A DNA stretch of 5,435 nt, from NCBI GenBank assembly GCA_000436915.1, contig HF993985.1:12597-18031 (forward strand). The letters run 5' to 3'. Below the pieces are notes generated by a model. The model worked only from the letters and a program-made list of their open reading frames with translations, made no database searches and was not told where the DNA came from. The DNA is from Prevotella sp. CAG:1092 (GTDB taxonomy: Bacteria; Bacteroidota; Bacteroidia; Bacteroidales; Bacteroidaceae). Of this stretch, positions 1 through 5,435 are shown one piece after another. A program made the translations under genes and the position numbers. The stretch's first letter is position 1, and each line of letters begins with the position of its first letter.

Positions 1-473
1 GCGATACGTCCACTACGCGAATACTGCAGCAGGCAGTCGAAAGCCTTGAAGCGGGCAAAAAGGTCGGTGATATCTTCTGTGAGTCCTGCCAATATCACGG
101 TGGAATATGTTGGGTTTACCTCCATCATTCGTGCATCATGCTTACGTATGGTGCGCGAAATCTCTGGATTATCCATAAGCTTTGGAGTAGAGATCTTGAA
201 GAGACCTACCTCGTGGATGAAGAGCTGCTCGTCGGTATAATAGTCGGCCTTCACCACATCAATTTTCTTCTCAATCTGCTTTGTAATCTTTATTATCTGG
301 TCTTCGTTGCTCCAAGCGGTGATAGTATATTTATGTATATCTTTGATGCTTGATGCAGAAACGTTGAGACTTTCGATATTCACTTGTCTACGTGTGAACA
401 CCGCTGTTATCTGATTCAAAATACCAACGACATTCTCTGAGTATACAAGTAATGTATATAGTTTCTTTTCCAT
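1..473 (-). CDS. ilvN: Acetolactate synthase small (regulatory) subunit, 3' end missing
   Basis: This is the regulatory subunit of acetohydroxyacid synthase, which binds the IlvB catalytic subunit, activates it and confers feedback inhibition by valine. The reading frame opens at the ATG at 473-471 (protein start MEKKLYTLLVYSEN) and stays open for 157 codons to the window edge, so the stop codon and probably some 20-30 residues are missing. An ACT domain occupies about residues 4-78, with the hallmarks VGIL (16-19) and VNIESLNV (31-38). A C-terminal ALS small-subunit domain starts near residue 80. Aligned by eye to E. coli IlvH, N14, G17 and N32 match N11, G14 and N29, positions where mutations cause valine resistance, so I infer a valine-responsive subunit. 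It lies 74 bases after ilvB, a spacing that still fits the same transcript. No Shine-Dalgarno sequence is seen; the bases before the ATG are A-rich (GTAAAAAGTGAATAA). Confidence 0.95.
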   Translation of the reverse strand, partial: MEKKLYTLLVYSENVVGILNQITAVFTRRQVNIESLNVSASSIKDIHKYTITAWSNEDQIIKITKQIEKKIDVVKADYYTDEQLFIHEVGLFKISTPKLMDNPEISRTIRKHDARMMEVNPTYSTVILAGLTEDITDLFARFKAFDCLLQYSRSGRI

Positions 474-488
474 TTATTCACTTTTTAC

Positions 489-532
489 TGAAACACAATT
501 CTGCTTAATGAAACACAATTCTGCTTAATGAA
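489..532. repeat. 20-bp perfect tandem duplication between ilvB and ilvN
   Basis: The unit AAACACAATTCTGCTTAATG occurs at 491-510 and again, identical, at 511-530. Period-20 identity extends two bases at each side, giving about 2.2 copies over 489-532. On the transcribed (minus) strand the unit reads CATTAAGCAGAATTGTGTTT. The repeat fills more than half of the 74-base spacer between the ilvB stop and the ilvN start and encodes nothing recognisable. A further CAGAAT pair near 533-543 resembles part of the unit. Perfect identity suggests a recent slipped-strand duplication; copy number may vary between strains. A short AATTC/GAATT stem (517-521 with 530-534) is possible but weak. Confidence 0.9.
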
Positions 533-547
533 TTCTGATTCTGAATA

Positions 548-2281
548 TTAGATGTCGAGCTCGAGCAACATTTCGTTGACGCTCTTTCCTGGAGGAGTCA
601 TTGGCAATACGTTGTCTTCTTCCTTTATTGCACACTCCAAGAGGTATGGACCGTCGGTAGCTATCATCTTCTCTACTTTTTCTCTCAAAGTGCTACGGTC
701 TACTGCTACATCATAGTTGATGCCATAGCCCTTGGCGATAGTTTCATAGCATGGGTTGAGCATCTTGGTGAAGCTCTTGCGATGACCGAAGAACATATCC
801 TGCCATTGGCGCACGTTGCCAAGATAATTGTTGTTGAGAAGTATCATCTTTACAGGCGCTTGCTGCTCCATGATGGTGCCAAGTTCTTGTATGCTCATCT
901 GGAAACCGCCATCGCCCATGAACAAGCAGACTGTGCGGTCGGGAGCTCCGAAGGTTGCACCCACAGCAGCTGGCAAACCAAAGCCCATGGTGCCAAGTCC
1001 ACCACTCGATACTACCGAGCGCTTCTTGTTGTATTTGAAATAGCGACAAGAGAACATCTGGTTCTGACCAACGTCTGTCACCAATACCGCATCGCCCTTA
1101 GTAACTGCAGCCACTACATTCACCACTTCGCCCATAAGTAAAGGACCCTCGGTAGGATGTATTGCAGGCTGTATCACCTTCTCGTCTTCCATCTTTGCAT
1201 ATTCTGCAAACGAGTCGCGCCATTCGCGATGCACATTTTTCTTCAGCAGTCTTGTGATAGCAGGCATCGTCATCTTGCAATCGCCGATAACGGCTACATC
1301 GCTCACAATATTCTTGTTTATCTCTGTAGGGTCGATATCGAGATGGATAATCTTAGCTTGCTTAGCATAGGTAGAAGGCAGACCTGTTACACGGTCGCTA
1401 AAGCGCATACCGATAGCTATGAGCACATCACACTCCTGAGTCTTCATATTGGTGGCGTAGCTACCATGCATACCAAGCATACCCATATTCAATGGATGAT
1501 TTGATGGCAAAGCCGAAAGACCCAAAAGGGTGCGACCTGCAGGAATGTCGGCTTTCTCGAGGAATTCCAACAACTCGTTGTGTGCACCGCCAAGTTCCAC
1601 ACCCTGACCTACAAGGGCAAAAGGACGCTCAGCATTATTGATAATTTCTGCAGCTGCAGCCACAGCATCTTGATCAATAGCAGGATAAGGATTATATGAT
1701 CTAATATGGTCTACGTGAGCAGGTTTCCATTCGCAAGTATGCACCTGAGCATTCTTTGGGAAGTCGAGCACAACTGGTCCTGGGCGTCCGCTACGAGCGA
1801 TATAGAAGGCACGGCTAACAGCCCATGCCACATCCTCTGGGCGCTGAATCTGGTAAGCCCACTTTGATATAGGCTGAGCCACACCTACAAGGTCTACTTC
1901 CTGGAAAGCATCAGTGCCAAGAGCACCAACGCCTACTTGACCTGCAATGACCACCATTGGTGTAGAATCCATCATAGCGTCGGCAACACCTGTGAGAGTG
2001 TTGGTAACACCAGGACCGCTTGTTACCAAGCAAACGCCAACCTCGCCACTAACTCTTGCAAAGCCTTCGGCAGCATGTGCCGCAGCTTGCTCATGACGTA
2101 CGAGGATATGGTCGAATATATTATTTTCACCACGTGTATATCCATACAAAGCGTCGAAAACTGGCATGATGGCACCGCCCGGATAACCGAAGATGGTTTT
2201 AACACCTTCGTTTTGAAGCGAGCGCATCAATGCCTCAGCGCCTGTTATTATTTGTTTCTGTGTTGTATCGTTCATCTGCAT
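548..2281 (-). CDS. ilvB: Acetolactate synthase large (catalytic) subunit
   Basis: This thiamine diphosphate enzyme of the cytoplasm makes 2-acetolactate from two pyruvates, or 2-aceto-2-hydroxybutyrate from pyruvate and 2-oxobutyrate: the committed step to valine, leucine and isoleucine. The 577-residue length is normal for the family. The N-terminal pyrimidine-binding domain (about 12-180) carries the catalytic glutamate E64 in RHEQAA. The central domain (about 200-335) contains GMRFSDRVTG (291-300), a segment of the FAD-binding region. The C-terminal pyrophosphate-binding domain (about 395-560) has the motif GDGG (456-459) ending in NNN (483-485), followed by RQWQ with W493 at the conserved herbicide-contact tryptophan. 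G117 stands in GQVG where plant and yeast enzymes have proline. The stop TAA is at 548-550. The start ATG at 2281 is preceded by AAGAAGAAAA; a second ATG two codons later (2275) is equally possible. It follows ilvD by 8 bases. Confidence 0.98.
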   Translation of the reverse strand: MQMNDTTQKQIITGAEALMRSLQNEGVKTIFGYPGGAIMPVFDALYGYTRGENNIFDHILVRHEQAAAHAAEGFARVSGEVGVCLVTSGPGVTNTLTGVADAMMDSTPMVVIAGQVGVGALGTDAFQEVDLVGVAQPISKWAYQIQRPEDVAWAVSRAFYIARSGRPGPVVLDFPKNAQVHTCEWKPAHVDHIRSYNPYPAIDQDAVAAAAEIINNAERPFALVGQGVELGGAHNELLEFLEKADIPAGRTLLGLSALPSNHPLNMGMLGMHGSYATNMKTQECDVLIAIGMRFSDRVTGLPSTYAKQAKIIHLDIDPTEINKNIVSDVAVIGDCKMTMPAITRLLKKNVHREWRDSFAEYAKMEDEKVIQPAIHPTEGPLLMGEVVNVVAAVTKGDAVLVTDVGQNQMFSCRYFKYNKKRSVVSSGGLGTMGFGLPAAVGATFGAPDRTVCLFMGDGGFQMSIQELGTIMEQQAPVKMILLNNNYLGNVRQWQDMFFGHRKSFTKMLNPCYETIAKGYGINYDVAVDRSTLREKVEKMIATDGPYLLECAIKEEDNVLPMTPPGKSVNEMLLELDI

Positions 2282-2289
2282 TTTTCTTC

Positions 2290-4092
2290 TTAATCTATTA
2301 TTCTTACTCCTCCCTTGTCGGCAGAGCTAACACTCTGAGCATAAGCTCTCAACGCCTTGCTAACCTGGCGGTTGCGCTTCAATGGCTGCTGTGGACGTGC
2401 GGCAAGTTCCTCGTCGCTAAGCTTAACATTGATAGAGCGTGAAGGGATATCAATCTCGATGATGTCGCCATCCTTAATCTTTCCGATATTGCCACCAGCG
2501 GCAGCCTCAGGAGAAATATGACCGATGCTGAGTCCTGATGTTCCACCAGAGAATCGTCCATCGGTAATCAAAGCACACTCCTTGCCAAGGTGGCGGCTCT
2601 TGATATATGATGTTGGGTAAAGCATCTCCTGCATACCTGGACCACCCTTTGGTCCTTCGTGGGTTATCACTACGCAGTCGCCGCTATTGACCTTGCCACC
2701 AAGAATGCCGTCGCAAGCATCTTCTTGTGAGTCGAAGACTACAGCGGGACCTGAGAAATGCCATAGACTCTCGTCTACTCCGGCTGTCTTTACCACACAT
2801 CCGTCTTGTGCAATATTGCCGAAGAGTACAGCCAATCCACCATCCTTGGTGTAAGCATGCTCTATATCACGTATGCAACCATTCTCGCGATCGGTATCGA
2901 GGCTTTCCCATTGAGCATCTTGGCTACCCATAACAGTAGAGAATCTGCGACCCGGAGCACTATGGTAGATTCTATCAGCTTCGGCATCAATAGTATTGCC
3001 TGTGATTGAATATTTAGCAATAGCATCGCCAAGAGTCATTCCGTCTACACGCTGAGCCTCGGTATGTAGGAGTCCACCCTTCTGCAATTCGCCAAGAATA
3101 CCGAGAATACCACCAGCTCTGCCACACTCCTGAACGCTATATTTCTGAGTGTTAGGAGCGAGCTTGCAAAGGCAAGGTACCTTGCGGCTAAGCTCGTCGA
3201 TATCTTTCATATTGAAATCAGCGCCTGCTTCTTGAGCCACAGCCAACAAGTGGAGCACGGTATTGGTGCTACCGCCCATTGCAATATCAAGAGTCATTGC
3301 ATTTAGGAATGCGTTGCGCGAAGCTATATTGCGTGGCAATACGCTCTCGTCGCCATCCTCATAATATGCGAAGGCATTCTTCACAACCTGTCGTGCGGCA
3401 GCCTTGAAGAGGTCTATACGATTCTTGTGAGTGGCAAGGATAGTTCCGTTGCCAGGAAGCGAAAGACCAATAGCCTCGGTAAGCGAGTTCATGGAGTTGG
3501 CGGTAAACATACCCGAACAACTACCACAACCAGGACAAGCGCAACTCTCTATTTCCTTTAGCTCGTCGTCTGAAACTTCCTTGTCGGCACCCTTAATCAT
3601 AGCTGTGATAAGGTCGGCATTCTCGCCTTTCCATCTTCCAGCCTCCATAGGACCGCCCGAGCAGAAAACAGTAGGAATATTAAGTCGCATGCTTGCCATG
3701 AGCATACCAGGAGTAACCTTGTCGCAATTAGAAATACAAATCATTGCGTCGGCCTTATGGGCATTAACCATATATTCCACAGAGTCGGCAATAATATCGC
3801 GCGAAGGCAAAGAATAAAGCATGCCATCGTGTCCCATGGCAATACCATCATCAATAGCGATAGTATTGAATTCTGCAGCATAGCAGCCCATGGCTTCTAT
3901 TTCCTTCTTTACAATCTGACCTATTTCATGCAGGTGGGTATGTCCTGGAACAAACTGTGTGAACGAGTTGACAATAGCAATAATAGGTTTGCCAAACTGT
4001 TCGTGTTTCATACCTGCGGCCACCCATAGTGCGCGCGCTCCTGCCATTCGTCTGCCCTCTGTGCAGACAGCACTTCTCAATTGGTGTTTCAT
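2290..4092 (-). CDS. ilvD: Dihydroxy-acid dehydratase
   Basis: IlvD dehydrates 2,3-dihydroxy-isovalerate and 2,3-dihydroxy-3-methylvalerate to the 2-oxo acids that are transaminated to valine and isoleucine; the former also feeds leucine. It is a cytoplasmic Fe-S enzyme. The 600-residue protein is close to E. coli IlvD (616) and aligns by eye along its length. Signature one, SNCDKVTPGML (121-131), supplies a cluster cysteine (C123) and the Mg-associated lysine (K125). CPGCGSCSGMF (186-196) gives another cluster cysteine, C192 by position in GSCSG. Signature two, DGRFSGGTSGLSIGHISPEA (511-530), holds the active-site serine region. NSFTQFVPGHTHL (42-54) resembles the E. coli enzyme and lacks a cysteine there, which points to the oxygen-sensitive [4Fe-4S] class rather than the [2Fe-2S] class (inference). 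The ATG at 4092 gives the usual start RSAVCTEGRRMAGARALW. It is the first gene of the ilv operon, downstream of a promoter at 4138-4172. Confidence 0.98.
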   Translation of the reverse strand: MKHQLRSAVCTEGRRMAGARALWVAAGMKHEQFGKPIIAIVNSFTQFVPGHTHLHEIGQIVKKEIEAMGCYAAEFNTIAIDDGIAMGHDGMLYSLPSRDIIADSVEYMVNAHKADAMICISNCDKVTPGMLMASMRLNIPTVFCSGGPMEAGRWKGENADLITAMIKGADKEVSDDELKEIESCACPGCGSCSGMFTANSMNSLTEAIGLSLPGNGTILATHKNRIDLFKAAARQVVKNAFAYYEDGDESVLPRNIASRNAFLNAMTLDIAMGGSTNTVLHLLAVAQEAGADFNMKDIDELSRKVPCLCKLAPNTQKYSVQECGRAGGILGILGELQKGGLLHTEAQRVDGMTLGDAIAKYSITGNTIDAEADRIYHSAPGRRFSTVMGSQDAQWESLDTDRENGCIRDIEHAYTKDGGLAVLFGNIAQDGCVVKTAGVDESLWHFSGPAVVFDSQEDACDGILGGKVNSGDCVVITHEGPKGGPGMQEMLYPTSYIKSRHLGKECALITDGRFSGGTSGLSIGHISPEAAAGGNIGKIKDGDIIEIDIPSRSINVKLSDEELAARPQQPLKRNRQVSKALRAYAQSVSSADKGGVRIID

Positions 4093-4137
4093 AACGTATG
4101 GTTTTTTAAGCCCAAATAATCTTTATATGTTTTCGTG

Positions 4138-4172
4138 CAAAGGTAATCAACATTTATGTAACAACCAACAAA
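4138..4172 (-). promoter_or_regulatory. Bacteroidetes-type promoter for ilvDBN
   Basis: On the minus strand TACCTTTG (4145-4138) matches the Bacteroidetes primary sigma factor -7 consensus TAnnTTTG exactly. Upstream, TTGG at 4168-4165 lies at a 19-base spacing, close to that expected for the -33 element TTTG; an exact TTTG at 4172-4169 lies at 23 bases, slightly long. Transcription would start near 4130-4134 and give a leader of roughly 40 bases before the ilvD ATG. This is a sequence match, not a mapped start site. Confidence 0.7.
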
Positions 4173-4270
4173 TAATGATTAAAAATTCAGTTTTAACCAC
4201 AAATTGACACATAATAAAGGCAAAACGCTTACAATCTATCATTTTATGTATACTTATTTTAGACTTATTA

Positions 4271-4303
4271 TAAGCATGCAAGATTATTTGCTGTATGCAT
4301 AAA
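4271..4303. other. Imperfect dyad in the intergenic region
   Basis: TAAGCATGCAAG (4271-4282) and CTGTATGCATAA (4291-4302) form an imperfect inverted repeat around an AT-rich centre; the cores GCATGC and ATGCAT are each palindromic six-mers. It sits just beyond the terminator T-tract and about 100 bases upstream of the proposed ilv promoter. It could be a regulator binding site or chance symmetry in AT-rich DNA. No known operator is recognised. Confidence 0.3.
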
Positions 4304-4338
4304 CAAAAAAATCCTCAAGGCTCATTGCCCTGAGGATT
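4304..4338 (-). terminator. Intrinsic terminator of the arabinofuranosidase gene
   Basis: Read on the minus strand, AATCCTCAGGGC (4338-4327) pairs with GCCTTGAGGATT (4321-4310). The stem is 12 bp with one G-U wobble (4330 with 4318), closed by a five-base loop AATGA, and runs straight into TTTTT (4309-4305). This is a textbook rho-independent terminator for minus-strand transcripts, about 72 bases after the arabinofuranosidase stop codon. The plus-strand side has no T-run, so it should act in one direction. It separates the glycosidase transcript from the ilv operon. Confidence 0.9.
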
Positions 4339-4376
4339 ATAATATAATTAGGTGTAGTATAATATCTATAAAAGCA

Positions 4377-4390
4377 TCGCTATTTAGCGA
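4377..4390 (-). other. Short hairpin in the 3' untranslated region
   Basis: TCGCTATTTAGCGA is a perfect inverted repeat with 6-base arms, about 20 bases after the arabinofuranosidase stop. On the minus strand it is followed by TGCTTTTAT, a poor T-tract. It may be an accessory terminator or an RNA-stabilising hairpin in front of the strong terminator at 4304-4338, or chance. Confidence 0.35.
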
Positions 4391-4410
4391 ATGTTGAAAC
4401 ATAGAATCTG

Positions 4411-5435
4411 TTATTTCACCACAACCTTGATAGCGCTCACAGAATATGGAGGCAACGAGAGTGTAGAACCTTGAAGCTTAGGAGCATTTGCGGCATCGAA
4501 ATGCTTCACAGCCTTATCGCCCGGCTTACCATAGAAGCCATCAACAGAAAGCTGCGAACCAAAGTCAATACCAGCAACATCAAGTTCAACGGTTGAAGGC
4601 AGAGCGTTTACAACCTTGAGGTAAGCCTGTCCGGTCTTGCTATCCTTAACCACACTTGCTGCCACGCGGTTCTTCAACGTTGCGTCAACTGCAATCTGAG
4701 TCTCCACATAGCTGTCGCCATTGTTTACTGAGAACAGTCGCTGAGTGTGATAGCTTGGAGTGAGCGTGATGTTAGCATTATCGAAGTATATCATGTTAGG
4801 ATTCCAGTTGTGGTGTCCTTCCTTGCACAATAGCGGAGCATAGCTTGTCATTGTCACCACATCGGCATTACGCTCTATATGGCAAAGGTGCATAGCTTCA
4901 ACAAGTGCCGACTCCATGGTACGTGTGCGCGAAGCCCACTCTCCGAGATATACTTTAGGAGCCTTGCGGTCGTAGCCATCGTAATAATCCTGATGTGCCA
5001 TAAACCATCCTGTAGACTCATAATAATGCTCATCGACCATATCGATAACATCAGAATGCTGCTTGGCAAACTTCCAACCCTCAATATAATCTGACGAAGG
5101 ATCATGGAATGGGCCTACAGTTCCGCAAACGATGATGTTAGGATATTTAGCTTTTATTGCCTTACATATCATGAGATAGCGGTCTTCGAAGTCGGTAGAG
5201 ATAAGGTCTTCGTTGCCCACTCCAACATACTTCAGATTGAAAGGAGCAGGATGACCGGCATCGGCACGCATTTTCGCCCATTTGCTTGTTGCTGGGTCGC
5301 CATTAGCCCACTCTATCATATCAAGGATTTCTTGACAATAAGCAGGCATCTCCGACATTGGTATGCCACCCTGCTGACCGCCATAGCCTTCGGCATTAGC
5401 TCTTGAATTCTGACAAGGCACACCTGCTGCCAATA
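4411..5435 (-). CDS. GH51-family alpha-L-arabinofuranosidase, 5' end missing
   Basis: The enzyme would remove terminal alpha-L-arabinofuranosyl groups from arabinan or arabinoxylan. The visible 341 codons are the C-terminal part; the frame is open to the right edge. The first complete codon (5433-5431) is TTG and reads as an internal leucine in LAAGVPCQN, not as a start. Counting from that codon, the rest of the catalytic barrel spans about 1-205. YVGVGNEDL (69-77) carries the acid/base glutamate E75 (codon 5211-5209); DEHYY (134-138) holds a conserved active-site His-Tyr; YLGEWAS (162-168) carries the nucleophile E165 (codon 4941-4939). A beta-sandwich domain follows (about 230-340), ending in SAIKVVVK. 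Both catalytic residues are present, so this end appears intact. Bacteroidales GH51 enzymes are usually exported, but any signal peptide is outside the window. Family assignment rests on motifs read by eye. The stop TAA is at 4411-4413. Confidence 0.9.
   Translation of the reverse strand, partial: LAAGVPCQNSRANAEGYGGQQGGIPMSEMPAYCQEILDMIEWANGDPATSKWAKMRADAGHPAPFNLKYVGVGNEDLISTDFEDRYLMICKAIKAKYPNIIVCGTVGPFHDPSSDYIEGWKFAKQHSDVIDMVDEHYYESTGWFMAHQDYYDGYDRKAPKVYLGEWASRTRTMESALVEAMHLCHIERNADVVTMTSYAPLLCKEGHHNWNPNMIYFDNANITLTPSYHTQRLFSVNNGDSYVETQIAVDATLKNRVAASVVKDSKTGQAYLKVVNALPSTVELDVAGIDFGSQLSVDGFYGKPGDKAVKHFDAANAPKLQGSTLSLPPYSVSAIKVVVK

Larger units (their letters stand above)
4093..4303 (-). promoter_or_regulatory. 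Upstream regulatory region of the ilvDBN operon
   Basis: This is the left two-thirds of the 318-base noncoding gap between the arabinofuranosidase gene and ilvD. It is strongly AT-rich, contains the proposed promoter at 4138-4172 and an imperfect dyad at 4271-4303, and otherwise shows no gene. I looked for an attenuator: there is no leader peptide rich in Ile, Val or Leu codons and no terminator hairpin between the proposed promoter and ilvD. A 10-codon ATG frame from 4300 has only two leucines and lies upstream of the promoter, so I do not call it. Classic ribosome-stalling attenuation as in E. coli ilvGMEDA is therefore not visible. Confidence 0.6.

Noticed and set aside
46..353. Two overlapping plus-strand frames of 64 and 71 codons
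   Set aside because: Both are antisense to ilvN, whose minus-strand frame gives a clear ACT-domain protein over the whole stretch.
474..547. A separate promoter for ilvN in the repeat-containing spacer
   Set aside because: No TAnnTTTG element is present on the minus strand; the TTGTGTTT stretches in the repeats do not match it.
782..1141. 119-codon plus-strand open frame
   Set aside because: It is antisense to the cofactor-binding part of ilvB and rich in Cys and His in no recognisable pattern, as expected for a shadow frame.
3431..3817. 128-codon plus-strand open frame
   Set aside because: It lies wholly antisense to ilvD, over its best conserved Fe-S motifs, and its translation resembles no protein family I know; it is a shadow of the real gene.
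4268..4300. Ten-codon leader peptide MHTANNLACL upstream of ilvD
   Set aside because: It has only two leucines and no Ile or Val, lies upstream of the proposed promoter, and is not followed by an attenuator hairpin before ilvD.
5104..5406. 100-codon plus-strand open frame
   Set aside because: It is antisense to the arabinofuranosidase catalytic region and shows no family motif.
5431..5433. TTG as the start codon of the arabinofuranosidase
   Set aside because: A start here would remove the N-terminal half of the catalytic domain; the frame is open to the window edge, so this is an internal leucine codon of a truncated view.

Overview
All genes in this window are read from the minus strand, so transcription runs from the right end to the left. 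The window suggests a member of the Bacteroidales, most likely a Bacteroides/Prevotella-type gut or rumen bacterium. Three things support this: a TACCTTTG box of the Bacteroidetes -7 type (TAnnTTTG) upstream of ilvD, A-rich gene starts with no clear Shine-Dalgarno sequence, and the gene order ilvD-ilvB-ilvN beside a plant-polysaccharide glycosidase. Genus or species cannot be fixed from the sequence alone.

Layout from right to left. Positions 5435-4411 hold the C-terminal part of a GH51-type alpha-L-arabinofuranosidase whose beginning lies beyond the right edge. Positions 4410-4093 are a 318-base noncoding gap. It contains a small hairpin, a convincing intrinsic terminator for the arabinofuranosidase gene, an imperfect dyad in AT-rich DNA, and a Bacteroidetes-type promoter for the next operon. 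Positions 4092-2290 are ilvD (dihydroxy-acid dehydratase). Eight bases further on, 2281-548 is ilvB (acetolactate synthase catalytic subunit). A 74-base spacer with a perfect 20-base tandem duplication follows. Positions 473-1 are the N-terminal 157 codons of ilvN (acetolactate synthase regulatory subunit), cut by the left edge.

The three ilv genes form a biosynthetic operon for branched-chain amino acids. IlvB with IlvN condenses pyruvate with a second pyruvate (valine/leucine branch) or with 2-oxobutyrate (isoleucine branch). After a reductoisomerase step (ilvC, not in the window), IlvD dehydrates the dihydroxy acids to 2-oxo acids. IlvN keeps the residues used for valine feedback inhibition in E. 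coli. The arabinofuranosidase is functionally separate and is insulated from the operon by the terminator.

I found no mobile element, CRISPR array, RNA gene or novel defence or biosynthetic system. This is ordinary core metabolism, and the observations worth a second look are small-scale: the tandem duplication before ilvN, the intergenic regulatory elements, and a few residue-level features.
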